Part shown: positions 25,765-33,188 of the stretch, in pieces
How the letters are laid out: each line of letters begins with the position of its first letter
Numbering within the stretch: position 1 is the first letter of the stretch
Source of the DNA: Arthrobacter caoxuetaonis
GTDB taxonomy: Bacteria > Actinomycetota > Actinomycetes > Actinomycetales > Micrococcaceae
Length of the DNA stretch: 64,000 nt
Assembly (NCBI RefSeq): GCF_023921125.1
Contig: NZ_CP099466.1
Span: 806,001-870,000 of the forward strand
Direction: 5' to 3'
The notes under the pieces: model-generated
Told to the model about the DNA's origin: nothing
Databases searched by the model: none
What the model saw: the letters and a program-made list of their open reading frames with translations, nothing else
Translations under genes and position numbers: made by a program

Positions 25765-26610
25765 TTAGCCGTGCCGGATTCCCTGCCCGGCAAGCACCGC
25801 GCGGTAGCCCTCGCGGTACGTCGGATAGGTGAACTCGAAGCCCGTGCCGCGCAGCCGGGCGTTGGACAGGCGGCGGTTGCCTCCGCGGGTTGAGCTGCGG
25901 GGTTCCTGCGGTGCCAGCAGCGGTTTGCCCAGCTCAGCGGAGAGGAAGGCAAGCACGTCGCGCTGCTCCGCCGGCTCGTCGTCGACCCCCAAATACAAGG
26001 GTGCCGGCTCCGGGACCGCGGTGGTCAGGTGCACGATCGCAGCAGCCGCATCATCCCGGTGGATCCGGTTGGTCAGCTGTCCCGGCCCGGGATCCGGCGC
26101 ACCGGCGCGGACCTGGTCGATCAGCCTGGTACGGCCCGGTCCGTAGATTCCGGCCAGCCGCAGCACCACCGCATCCGGGCGGCGGGAGTGCAGCAGGTCC
26201 TCGGCTTCGCGGATGACGGCGCCGGTCACCGATGCGGGAGCAGTGGGGGAGTCCTCATCCAGCCAGCCGCCGCCGGCGTCGCCGTACACGGCTGTGGAGG
26301 AGACGAACAGGATACGCCGCGGACGCACGCCGTCGCGCTCCAGGGCATCCAGGACGTTCGCGGTGCCGTCCACGTAGGCGGCCCGGTACGCGGCCTCGGT
26401 GCGCTCGGCGGCAGCCACCGAAATGACAACGACGCCGGTGTCCGCCGGAACCTGCGGCAGGGTGCCGGTGAGGTCGGCTGCCTGGCCGGCCAGCGGAGCG
26501 GGAATCTTCTCGGGCGAGCGGCGCCAACCGAGCACGGGAAAGCCGGCCGCGGCGAACCGCAGGCCGGCTTCCGTGCCCAGGTCGCCGCAGCCGGCAATCA
26601 GGACAGTCAT
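25765..26610 (-). CDS. NAD-dependent epimerase/dehydratase-type SDR protein (YeeZ-like)
   Basis: A 281-aa extended/atypical SDR. It begins MTVLIAGCGDLGTEAGLRF with the dinucleotide-binding glycine motif GCGDLG, has RRILFVSSTAVYGD where the active Ser and Tyr would lie, and VVLRLAGIYGPGR further on. YeeZ-like proteins are a poorly characterised group with a Rossmann fold; the substrate is unknown. I chose ATG 26610, directly before the nucleotide-binding strand. It follows the DJ-1/PfpI gene by 28 bases, ending a three-gene carbonyl-related operon. Confidence 0.82.
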   Translation of the reverse strand: MTVLIAGCGDLGTEAGLRFAAAGFPVLGWRRSPEKIPAPLAGQAADLTGTLPQVPADTGVVVISVAAAERTEAAYRAAYVDGTANVLDALERDGVRPRRILFVSSTAVYGDAGGGWLDEDSPTAPASVTGAVIREAEDLLHSRRPDAVVLRLAGIYGPGRTRLIDQVRAGAPDPGPGQLTNRIHRDDAAAAIVHLTTAVPEPAPLYLGVDDEPAEQRDVLAFLSAELGKPLLAPQEPRSSTRGGNRRLSNARLRGTGFEFTYPTYREGYRAVLAGQGIRHG

Positions 26611-26638
26611 GGTTTTAGTCTGCCACCAGTTGATCAGG

Positions 26639-27337
26639 CTAGTCCGGCAGGGAGGCGAGGACCTGGCGGGCCACGTCCACGCTGGACTGCGGATTCTGGC
26701 CGGTGATGAGGTTGCCGTCGGTGACGACAAAGCTCTCCCATGCGGGCCCGGAATCGACCACGGCGCCCTTCTCGGCCAGGGCGTCAGCGACCATCCACGG
26801 TGTGTTTTCGCCGGTGCCGCCGGTCAGCTCCTCCTCGTTGGTGAACACCGTGAGCCGGCGGCCGGAGAAGGCGAATCCAGTCTCGGGGGTTTCGGCGCTG
26901 AGCAGCGCCGCCGGGCCGTGGCAGAACGGGGCAATAACCATTCCGGCGTCGTTCGCGGCGATGAGGATCCGTCCCATGTCCCAGTCCGTGGCCAGGTCCG
27001 CCATCGGGCCGTGCCCGCCCGGGATGACAACGGCGTCGTATTCCAGGGGCACGACGTCGGACAGCGCCATCGGCTTCTCGAGTTCCGGGCGCAGTTCCTC
27101 CAGGTAGGACGTGAGGTGTGCTGCCTTCTCTTCGCCTCCGGCCTGGTCGGGCTGCAGGCTGATCTGGTCCACCGTGGGGGCCTTGGCGCCGGGAGTGGCG
27201 AACGTGATGCGGTGCCCGGCCTCGGCGAGGGTGCGGTGCGCTTCGACCAGTTCCTCGGCCCAGAAGCCGGTGGGGTGCTCGGATCCGTCCTTCATGGTGA
27301 GCGAATCGGCGGCGGAGACAACCATCAGGGTGTTCAT
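26639..27337 (-). CDS. DJ-1/PfpI (Hsp31-like) class I glutamine amidotransferase-fold protein
   Basis: A 232-aa protein of the DJ-1/PfpI superfamily. The nucleophile elbow is C139-H140 in VIAPFCHGPAALL; a conserved glutamate lies in GFWAEELVEAH (residues 24-34), and the late motif TDGNLITGQNPQSS closes the fold. Relatives act as glutathione-independent glyoxalase III, chaperones or deglycation-associated proteins. AAGGACC precedes the ATG. It is flanked by an aldo/keto reductase (47 bases upstream) and an SDR, with an aldehyde dehydrogenase facing away, which fits handling of reactive carbonyls; that role is inferred. Confidence 0.85.
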   Translation of the reverse strand: MNTLMVVSAADSLTMKDGSEHPTGFWAEELVEAHRTLAEAGHRITFATPGAKAPTVDQISLQPDQAGGEEKAAHLTSYLEELRPELEKPMALSDVVPLEYDAVVIPGGHGPMADLATDWDMGRILIAANDAGMVIAPFCHGPAALLSAETPETGFAFSGRRLTVFTNEEELTGGTGENTPWMVADALAEKGAVVDSGPAWESFVVTDGNLITGQNPQSSVDVARQVLASLPD

Positions 27338-27384
27338 GCGGGTCCTTCTTTCGGGGGAGTTTTCGGGGGAGCGGGCGGCCGCTC

Positions 27385-28254
27385 CTAGCGTGCTGCCGCG
27401 TCGATCTCGGCGAAAGCCGCGTCGTCGAGAACCAGGTCCCTGGCGCCCAGGTTCTCTTCCAGGTGGGCTACCGAGCCGGTGCCTGGAATCGGCATCATGA
27501 CCGGTGAGCGCTTCAGCAGCCAGGCCAGGGCGACCTGGGAAGTGGTGGCTCCAAGCTTCTTGGCGGCAACGTCGAGCACGCCTCCGGGCCGGGCCAGTTC
27601 GCCGGCGGAAACCGGGGCCCAGGGGATGAAGCCGATTCCGTTTTCGGTGGCGTACTCGAGGACGTCCTCGGAAGAGCGGTCGGTGAGGTTGTAGCGGTTC
27701 TGCACGGTGGAAACCGTGAAGTACTTCTCCGCCGCCTTCAGCTGTTCCACGCTGACCTGGGACAGGCCAAGGGCCTTGACCTTCCCCTCCTGCTGCAGGT
27801 CCTGCAGCACGGCAAACTGTTCCTCGGCATCGACGGTCGGGTCAATCCGGTGCAGCTGGAACAGGTCCAGCGAGTCCACCTTGAGTTTGCGCAGGCTCAG
27901 CTCGGCCTGCTGGCGAAGGTACTCGGGGCGGCCCAGCGGAATCCATTCGTCCGGACCGGTACGCACGAACCCGGCCTTGGTCGCGATCCGCACGCCTTCG
28001 GGGTAGGGGTAGAGCGCCTCGGCAATGATCTCTTCACTGATGTTGGGTCCGTAGGAATCGGCGGTGTCAATGAAATCGACGCCCAGTTCGACGGCGCGGC
28101 GCACCACCTCGACGGCGGTTCCGCGGCTCTGCGGCTCACCCCAGACGCCGGGGCCGACAATGCGCATGGCGCCGAAGCCCAGGCGGTTCACGGTGCCGAG
28201 GTCCTTGAGGTCGATGGTCGGGGACAAATTGGGTTCTACAGTCTGCTCGGTCAT
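27385..28254 (-). CDS. Aldo/keto reductase
   Basis: A 289-aa (beta/alpha)8 oxidoreductase. Seen: LGFGAMRI near the N-terminus, catalytic Asp and Tyr in DFIDTADSYGPN, Lys in RIATKAGFV, His in LFQLHRIDP, and the cofactor segment near the C-terminus with MPIPGTGSVAHLEEN. It would reduce aldehydes or ketones with NADPH in the cytoplasm. First gene of the minus-strand trio AKR, DJ-1/PfpI, SDR, and divergent from an aldehyde dehydrogenase across 161 bases. No Shine-Dalgarno sequence is evident before its ATG. Confidence 0.9.
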   Translation of the reverse strand: MTEQTVEPNLSPTIDLKDLGTVNRLGFGAMRIVGPGVWGEPQSRGTAVEVVRRAVELGVDFIDTADSYGPNISEEIIAEALYPYPEGVRIATKAGFVRTGPDEWIPLGRPEYLRQQAELSLRKLKVDSLDLFQLHRIDPTVDAEEQFAVLQDLQQEGKVKALGLSQVSVEQLKAAEKYFTVSTVQNRYNLTDRSSEDVLEYATENGIGFIPWAPVSAGELARPGGVLDVAAKKLGATTSQVALAWLLKRSPVMMPIPGTGSVAHLEENLGARDLVLDDAAFAEIDAAAR

Positions 28255-28415
28255 ATAGGCGGCAACAGCGTGCCCCCAAGGGCTTATTCCTCAGCACCCT
28301 GATATTTCCGCCGCAATCAAGGTACGTTGTGCCCTGTTGCTGCCGGGATCCGGCGTGCATTCTGTAGTTTCCGGGAGAAACCGAGAAGACAGCTATGGCT
28401 GAAGGAGTGTTTGCG

Positions 28416-29894
28416 ATGACGGAAACTACTTCCACCGAGGTGGTGACAGGGCTCTACATCGGGGGTGAGGCGCGGGCCGGTGAGGACATGCTGGAGGTCG
28501 CTGACCCGGCCCGGCCCGGGGCGCCTGCAGGTTATGCGGCCGCGGCATCTGCCCGGGACGTCGCAGACGCCGTGGAGGCGGCGAAGGCAGCGTTCCCGGC
28601 TTGGGCTGCGCTGAGCCCGCAGGAGCGGGCGGCGCAGATGGCCGAAGCGATCGCCGGCATAGCCGACCTGCGGGATGAGGACGCCGCCATCCTCACGCGT
28701 GAAAACGGCAAGATCGTCAGCGAAAGCTGGGTTGATGCGCTTGTCTTCGAGATCCGTTGGCAGCTCGCCCTGGCCCTGGCCGGGGACGTCGAGCGCGAGG
28801 AGATCCTCGAAACTGCTCCGGGGATTCCGGTGCGGACCAGTGTGACGTATCAGCCGCTGGGCGTGGTGACGGTGATCGTCCCGTTCAACTGGCCCGTGGC
28901 CATCCTGGGAGCGTCCCTGCCCCACGCGCTGCTCGCCGGCAACACCGCGATCGTCAAGCCGCCGCCCACCGCCCCGCTGGCCACCACCCGGATTGTGCAG
29001 AGGGTGGCCGAGAAGCTGCCGCCCGGAGTGATCAACGTGGTCACCGGCCGGGACGAGGAAATGTCCGGACTGATCCGGAACGACGACGTCGCCAAGGTCT
29101 GTTTCACCGGAAGCGTCGGAGGCGGAAAACGAATCATGGAAGCAGCCTCCGGGACGTTGACCCGGGTGACCCTGGAACTGGGCGGCAATGACGCGGCAAT
29201 TATCCTGGACGATGCGCTGCTCGACGAGACCCGCCTCGACCGCTTGTACGCAGCGGTGTTCGATACCACCGGCCAGATCTGCATGAATGCCAAACGCATC
29301 TATGTGCATCGCTCCCGCATGGAGGAACTGGTGGCCGGGCTCTCCAGCCGCCTGGAAAAGGTGGTCATCGGGTACGGCCTGGAGGAAGGGGTCACCATGG
29401 GGCCCCTGCATTCTCCGGCCCAGCGCACCTTCGTGCGTGAGCTGATCGAGGAGGCAAGGCAGGCAGGCGCCGAGGTCCGCGAGTTCGGACAGCTGCCGGA
29501 GGAACCGGAGATCCGGCAGGGCAACTTCCTGAAGCCGGCACTTGTCCTCAACCCCTCCCCGGACCTGCGGGTGGTAACCCAGGAGCAGTTCGGGCCCGTC
29601 ATTCCGATCATGGCGTTCGACAGCGACGACGAAGCTGTGGCCGCCGCCAACGACAGCTGGGCGGGCCTTTGCGGGTCCGTTTGGACCGAGGACACGGCCC
29701 GGGCGAACGCCGTTGGCAGCCGGATGGAGTGCGGCTACGTCTGGGTGAATGACCACGGCGCCACCAGGCTGGACCTTCGCGCACCGTTCGGCGGAATGAA
29801 GCAGTCGGGCATGGGCCGCGAACAGGGAATCCACGGCGTCCGGGCCTTCCAGGACACCCGTTCCATTGCCCATCTGGATGAGGGTGCACTGTGA
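28416..29894 (+). CDS. NAD(P)-dependent aldehyde dehydrogenase
   Basis: A 492-aa aldehyde dehydrogenase. Catalytic residues are visible: N158 in VPFNWPVA, E254 in TLELGGND and the nucleophile C289 in TGQICMNAKR; the cofactor loop reads FTGSVGGGK. It oxidises an aldehyde to the acid; the specific aldehyde is unknown. I chose ATG 28416 because AAGGAG lies eight bases before it; the in-frame ATG at 28395 would place that ribosome site inside the gene. GTTTC-CGGGA-GAAAC upstream (about 28365-28380) is a short inverted repeat in the shared promoter region. Confidence 0.9.
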   Translation: MTETTSTEVVTGLYIGGEARAGEDMLEVADPARPGAPAGYAAAASARDVADAVEAAKAAFPAWAALSPQERAAQMAEAIAGIADLRDEDAAILTRENGKIVSESWVDALVFEIRWQLALALAGDVEREEILETAPGIPVRTSVTYQPLGVVTVIVPFNWPVAILGASLPHALLAGNTAIVKPPPTAPLATTRIVQRVAEKLPPGVINVVTGRDEEMSGLIRNDDVAKVCFTGSVGGGKRIMEAASGTLTRVTLELGGNDAAIILDDALLDETRLDRLYAAVFDTTGQICMNAKRIYVHRSRMEELVAGLSSRLEKVVIGYGLEEGVTMGPLHSPAQRTFVRELIEEARQAGAEVREFGQLPEEPEIRQGNFLKPALVLNPSPDLRVVTQEQFGPVIPIMAFDSDDEAVAAANDSWAGLCGSVWTEDTARANAVGSRMECGYVWVNDHGATRLDLRAPFGGMKQSGMGREQGIHGVRAFQDTRSIAHLDEGAL

Positions 29895-29969
29895 GGGGAA
29901 ACCGGGGATGACGCATACTTCTTTGGCGGAAATCGGCGGGAGTCCAGCCGACCGCCATGGGCCGGGCGG

Positions 29970-30034
29970 TTAGCGGACTGAACCTGTCCGCTAATCGGTT
30001 GGACCCGGGAAGGGGAGGGCGTACGCTCGCGGCC
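29970..30034 (+). promoter_or_regulatory. Promoter and long inverted-repeat operator of the VOC gene
   Basis: TTAGCGGAC (29970-29978) and GTCCGCTAA (29986-29994) are perfect nine-base arms around a seven-base spacer. Five bases further on, TTGGAC (29999-30004) and TACGCT (30022-30027) form a promoter with 17-base spacing. Transcription would begin at the ATG at 30035, so the mRNA should be leaderless. The form fits a TetR- or MarR-type operator, but no such regulator gene is adjacent. Confidence 0.65.
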
Positions 30035-30409
30035 ATGGACTGGAAAATAGAACTCGTGCCCGTGCCGGTGTCCGACGTCGACGCAGCCAAGAACTTCTAC
30101 GTGAACCAGGTGGGTTTCGCGGACGACTTCGACCAGCGGGTCGATGAGAACCTGAGGTTCGTCCAGCTGACCCCGCCCGGTTCCGCCTGTTCGGTGGTGA
30201 TCGGCGAGGGGACCACGGACATGCTCCCCGGCAGCCAGCGGATCCAGATCGTTGTGCCCAGCGCTGCGGACGCGCGGCAGCATCTGGTGGACCACGGCGT
30301 GGAGACCAGCGAGATTACGCCGCTGGACTGGGGTACCTTCGTGTACTTCAGTGATCCGGACGGCAACCAGTGGTCGCTGCAGGAACTGCCTGCCCTTCCT
30401 GACCAGTAG
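30035..30409 (+). CDS. VOC superfamily (glyoxalase/bleomycin resistance-like) protein
   Basis: A 124-aa protein with the paired beta-alpha-beta3 modules of the VOC fold: VPVPVSDVDAAKNFYVNQVGF (module 1, ends cited) and VPSAADARQHLVDHGVE (module 2), closing with YFSDPDGNQWSLQELP. The C-terminal SDPDGN and Glu are typical of the metal-site side. Function could be a glyoxalase, dioxygenase-like or drug-binding protein; sequence alone does not decide. A leaderless promoter with a strong palindrome lies directly upstream, so it is tightly regulated. Confidence 0.85.
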   Translation: MDWKIELVPVPVSDVDAAKNFYVNQVGFADDFDQRVDENLRFVQLTPPGSACSVVIGEGTTDMLPGSQRIQIVVPSAADARQHLVDHGVETSEITPLDWGTFVYFSDPDGNQWSLQELPALPDQ

Positions 30410-30419
30410 GAGGGCAGGC
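30388..30419. terminator. Bidirectional stem-loop between convergent VOC and NagB genes
   Basis: GCCTGCCCT (30388-30396) pairs perfectly with AGGGCAGGC (30411-30419), with further CCT/AGG pairing inside the 14-base loop. The left arm lies in the last codons of the VOC gene. It fills most of the gap between two convergent genes and may end both transcripts; no long U-tract is present. Confidence 0.55.
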
Positions 30420-30433
30420 GTGGTGTGTCCGAA

Positions 30434-31201
30434 TTAGTGCCGCTCGGCGCGTGCTGCCCGGACCAGGCTGTACTCCGCGGGATCCAGTGCCGCTTCGGCA
30501 CCGCCGGACAGCAGGACTGTCACGTCAGGATGCAGCTGCAGGACAGAGGCCGGCACATCCGGAGTGACCGGGCCCGTCAACGCCGCTGCAATGGCTTGTG
30601 CCTTGCGGGGCCCTGAGGCCAGGAGGACCAGCGACCGGGCCTCACGGATGGTGCCCAGCCCCTGGGTCAGCGCGTGGGTGGGGACATCCCGCAGCGACGG
30701 GAAGAACCGGGCATTCGCTTCCCGGGTACTGGCTGTCAGCGCCACGACCCGGGTGCGGGAATCCAGCGCCGACCCCGGCTCGTTGAACGCCAGATGCCCG
30801 TTGCTGCCAATCCCCAGCACCTGTACATCGATGCCGCCTGCGGTCCGGATGGCGGCCTCGTAGCGGTCGGCGGCGAGATCCGGATCCGCCGCCGCGCCGT
30901 CGGGCACCCGTACAGCCGCCGGATCCAGGCCCAGCGGATCAATGACTTCGCGCCGGACCACCGCGTGGTAACTCTGGGGGTGCGCAGGCGGCAGCCCGAG
31001 GTATTCGTCCAGGGCGAAGCCGCGCAGCGGAGACAGGTCCCCGGCCCGGCGTGCCAGCTGCTCATAGAGCGGCAGCGGCGAAGATCCGGTGGCAATGCCC
31101 AGGACCGGGTTTCTGCGTGCGGCCAGGCGCGCCAGGACTACATTCGCTGCCGTCAGGCCCAGGTCCCGGGGGGACGCGGCGGCAAGCACCTGAACGCTCA
31201 T
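30434..31201 (-). CDS. nagB: Glucosamine-6-phosphate deaminase family protein
   Basis: A 255-aa NagB-type enzyme, converting glucosamine 6-phosphate to fructose 6-phosphate and ammonia. Key features are all present: phosphate loop LGIATGSSP, catalytic D65 in FALDEYLGLP, HPQSYHAVV, then GIGSNGHLAFNEPGS with H136 and E141, and SRTRVV. ATG 31201 overlaps the amidohydrolase stop (ATGA). Last gene of the long ROK-headed operon, so the operon's sugar should enter glycolysis as an amino-sugar phosphate. It lies apart from any N-acetylglucosamine deacetylase (NagA) or PTS gene. Confidence 0.88.
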   Translation of the reverse strand: MSVQVLAAASPRDLGLTAANVVLARLAARRNPVLGIATGSSPLPLYEQLARRAGDLSPLRGFALDEYLGLPPAHPQSYHAVVRREVIDPLGLDPAAVRVPDGAAADPDLAADRYEAAIRTAGGIDVQVLGIGSNGHLAFNEPGSALDSRTRVVALTASTREANARFFPSLRDVPTHALTQGLGTIREARSLVLLASGPRKAQAIAAALTGPVTPDVPASVLQLHPDVTVLLSGGAEAALDPAEYSLVRAARAERH

Positions 31202-32241
31202 GCCTGCGCCGCGTTCGAGGAGAGCGAGGCGGCCAGAGCGGGATCCGCCGGCGCCCATTCCGCGAGTCCGAGCAGCCCGGCCGCATTGGCTCCGAAGATC
31301 CGCTGTACGTCAGCCGCCGGCATGCCCATCTCCCAGCAGATCCGCAGCTGGTCCACCAGGTAACGCCGGGCGTAGCCCCGCGGGAACCAGGAGGAGTCGG
31401 TGCCGAAGACGATCCGCTCCGGGCCATGGGTTTCGTAGAATCGGCGGAAAACATCCTCCAGGGTCAGTTTCTGCGCCATGAACCGCACCCACTGGTTGGA
31501 GCCGGAGGTGTCCACCAGAACGTTGGGGCAGGCCCACATCAGGAACAGCACCTGCTGCACGTGCTGGATTCCGAAGTGCGGCACCACAAACGTCACATCA
31601 GGGTGGCGTTTGGCCACGGCTTCCAGCCAGGCGGGTTCAATCATCGCGTTGTGCGCAATACCTCCGGCAGAGCCGCAGTGGCCAAAGTGGATCAGCACGG
31701 GAACCTGGTACTCGGCGGCCACGCGCCACACCGCATCCGCGCCCGGGTCATCGATGCGGGAGGACATCAGCGGGGCGAACAGCTTCAGCCCGCGCAGCCC
31801 GTGGTCGCGAACTGCCCGCCGGAAATCTTCGGCGGCCCCGGGGAGAAAAGGATCCGCCATGGCGGCCAAGCCCAGGAATCGCCCGGCGCCGTGCTGCACC
31901 AGTGCGGCCATCTCCTTGTCACCGCCGGCGGTGACGAAGGCCGCGTGCTCAACGTGGTGCTCGTCCAGTTCGGTGATCCAGCGGTCAGCTTCCGCCTCCC
32001 AGCCGGCGTCCTGTCCTGTGCTTTCCGGGTCTGCGAAATCCCAGCTGCGCCGCCACTGGGCGGACATGCCGGCTACCTTCGCGGCGCGGGCCGCAGCAGC
32101 CGGGCCGGATTCCTCACAAGCGAACTGGCCGCCGGACAGGGACCGGGTGAGCGGGTCGAACGGCATCCGGAAATGCAGGTGGAAATCGATGATGGAGATG
32201 CCCTGCACCACAGGGCGGTTTCCGATTCGGGCGACGTGCAC
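31198..32241 (-). CDS. Amidohydrolase-2 family metal-dependent hydrolase
   Basis: A 347-aa TIM-barrel amidohydrolase of the ACMSD-like branch. Metal-binding H21-x-H23 is in IIDFHLHFRMPFD; later ligands are suggested by VLIHFGHCG, FVVPHFGIQH and the terminal aspartate in IVFGTDSSWFPRG. Members are decarboxylases, lactonases or hydrolases. GTG start with AGGAG eight bases upstream; it follows the PfkB gene by 11 bases and overlaps nagB. In this operon it could open a lactone, remove an acyl group or decarboxylate an intermediate; the sequence does not decide. Confidence 0.85.
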   Translation of the reverse strand: MHVARIGNRPVVQGISIIDFHLHFRMPFDPLTRSLSGGQFACEESGPAAAARAAKVAGMSAQWRRSWDFADPESTGQDAGWEAEADRWITELDEHHVEHAAFVTAGGDKEMAALVQHGAGRFLGLAAMADPFLPGAAEDFRRAVRDHGLRGLKLFAPLMSSRIDDPGADAVWRVAAEYQVPVLIHFGHCGSAGGIAHNAMIEPAWLEAVAKRHPDVTFVVPHFGIQHVQQVLFLMWACPNVLVDTSGSNQWVRFMAQKLTLEDVFRRFYETHGPERIVFGTDSSWFPRGYARRYLVDQLRICWEMGMPAADVQRIFGANAAGLLGLAEWAPADPALAASLSSNAAQA

Positions 32242-32252
32242 GGTGTGGTCTC

Positions 32253-33188
32253 CTACAGGGGCAGCGGCTCGGGCAGTACGACGGCGCCGCGGTGGTCCGG
32301 AGCGGTTGCCACCAGATCGGTGGCATAGCGGACGGCGGCAGCCAGCGCTTGGCCGGGTTCATCTCCGCGCGCGAGGCAGGCAAGGAAAGCGGCGTTAAAA
32401 CCGTCCCCGGCGCCGGTGCTGTCCACCGGTGTCACCGGGCGGGCCGGTGTGTGCAGCCAGGTCCCGTCCGGCAGGGCAAGGCCGGCCCCGCCGGCGCCCA
32501 GTTTTGCGGCCACCATGGTGGAGGTCTGCTCAGCCAGCAGCAGGGCGGCGGCCCGCGGATCCGGGTTCCCGGTGAGGCCAGCCAGCTCGTCGCTGTTTGG
32601 CAGGAACAGGTCCACTGAGCCCAGTACGCTGCGGACCTCCGCCCGGATATCTTCGGTCCAGCCCTCAGAAGGCCAGCCGGTGTCCAGCACGGTAAGGGCG
32701 CCGTTCGCATGCGCTGAAGCGAACAGCTCGCAGGCGGCCTGCCCGCGCAGCTTGGGCAGCAGGAAGTAGCCGGCCAGCACCAGGGTGCCGGTGTTCAGGG
32801 CGCCGGCAGGAACGTCCTGCGGTGTCAGTTCAGCCATGGCTCCCAGGGAGGAGATGAAGGCACGGTCCCGGCCGGGCGCCTCAACTGCCACAGTGATGCC
32901 GCTGGGCTGCCCGGCGTCCCGCACCAGCACTGCCTGAAGCCCGGGCAGCGCGAGCTCCTGCTCCACCAGGCGGGTGGAGGCGTCTTCTCCGACCTTGCTG
33001 ACCAGGATGGTTTGCTGTCCCAGCCCGGCACAGCGCACGGCGAGGTTCCCCGCGGATCCGCCCAGCCGGATGTCGATGCCAGGCACAATCGCTTCCGTGC
33101 CGGGCTCCGGCAGGGCCGCAGCTCCGGACACCATGATGTCCAGGTTGGTGTTCCCTGCAACGGTGATGGTGGCCTTTGCACCGCTCAT
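32253..33188 (-). CDS. PfkB-family carbohydrate kinase
   Basis: A 311-aa ribokinase-fold sugar kinase. The N-terminal substrate segment reads VAGNTNLDIMVSG, followed by RLGGSAGNLAVRCAGLG; the anion hole and catalytic base are in DSTGAGDGF (GAGD at 259-262, D262 the base). It would phosphorylate a sugar or amino sugar with ATP. The ATG overlaps the upstream lyase stop by four bases. Placed between a lyase and a NagB-type deaminase, the likely product is a hexosamine or fructosamine 6-phosphate. FrlD-type fructoselysine kinases belong to the same family. Confidence 0.88.
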   Translation of the reverse strand: MSGAKATITVAGNTNLDIMVSGAAALPEPGTEAIVPGIDIRLGGSAGNLAVRCAGLGQQTILVSKVGEDASTRLVEQELALPGLQAVLVRDAGQPSGITVAVEAPGRDRAFISSLGAMAELTPQDVPAGALNTGTLVLAGYFLLPKLRGQAACELFASAHANGALTVLDTGWPSEGWTEDIRAEVRSVLGSVDLFLPNSDELAGLTGNPDPRAAALLLAEQTSTMVAAKLGAGGAGLALPDGTWLHTPARPVTPVDSTGAGDGFNAAFLACLARGDEPGQALAAAVRYATDLVATAPDHRGAVVLPEPLPL

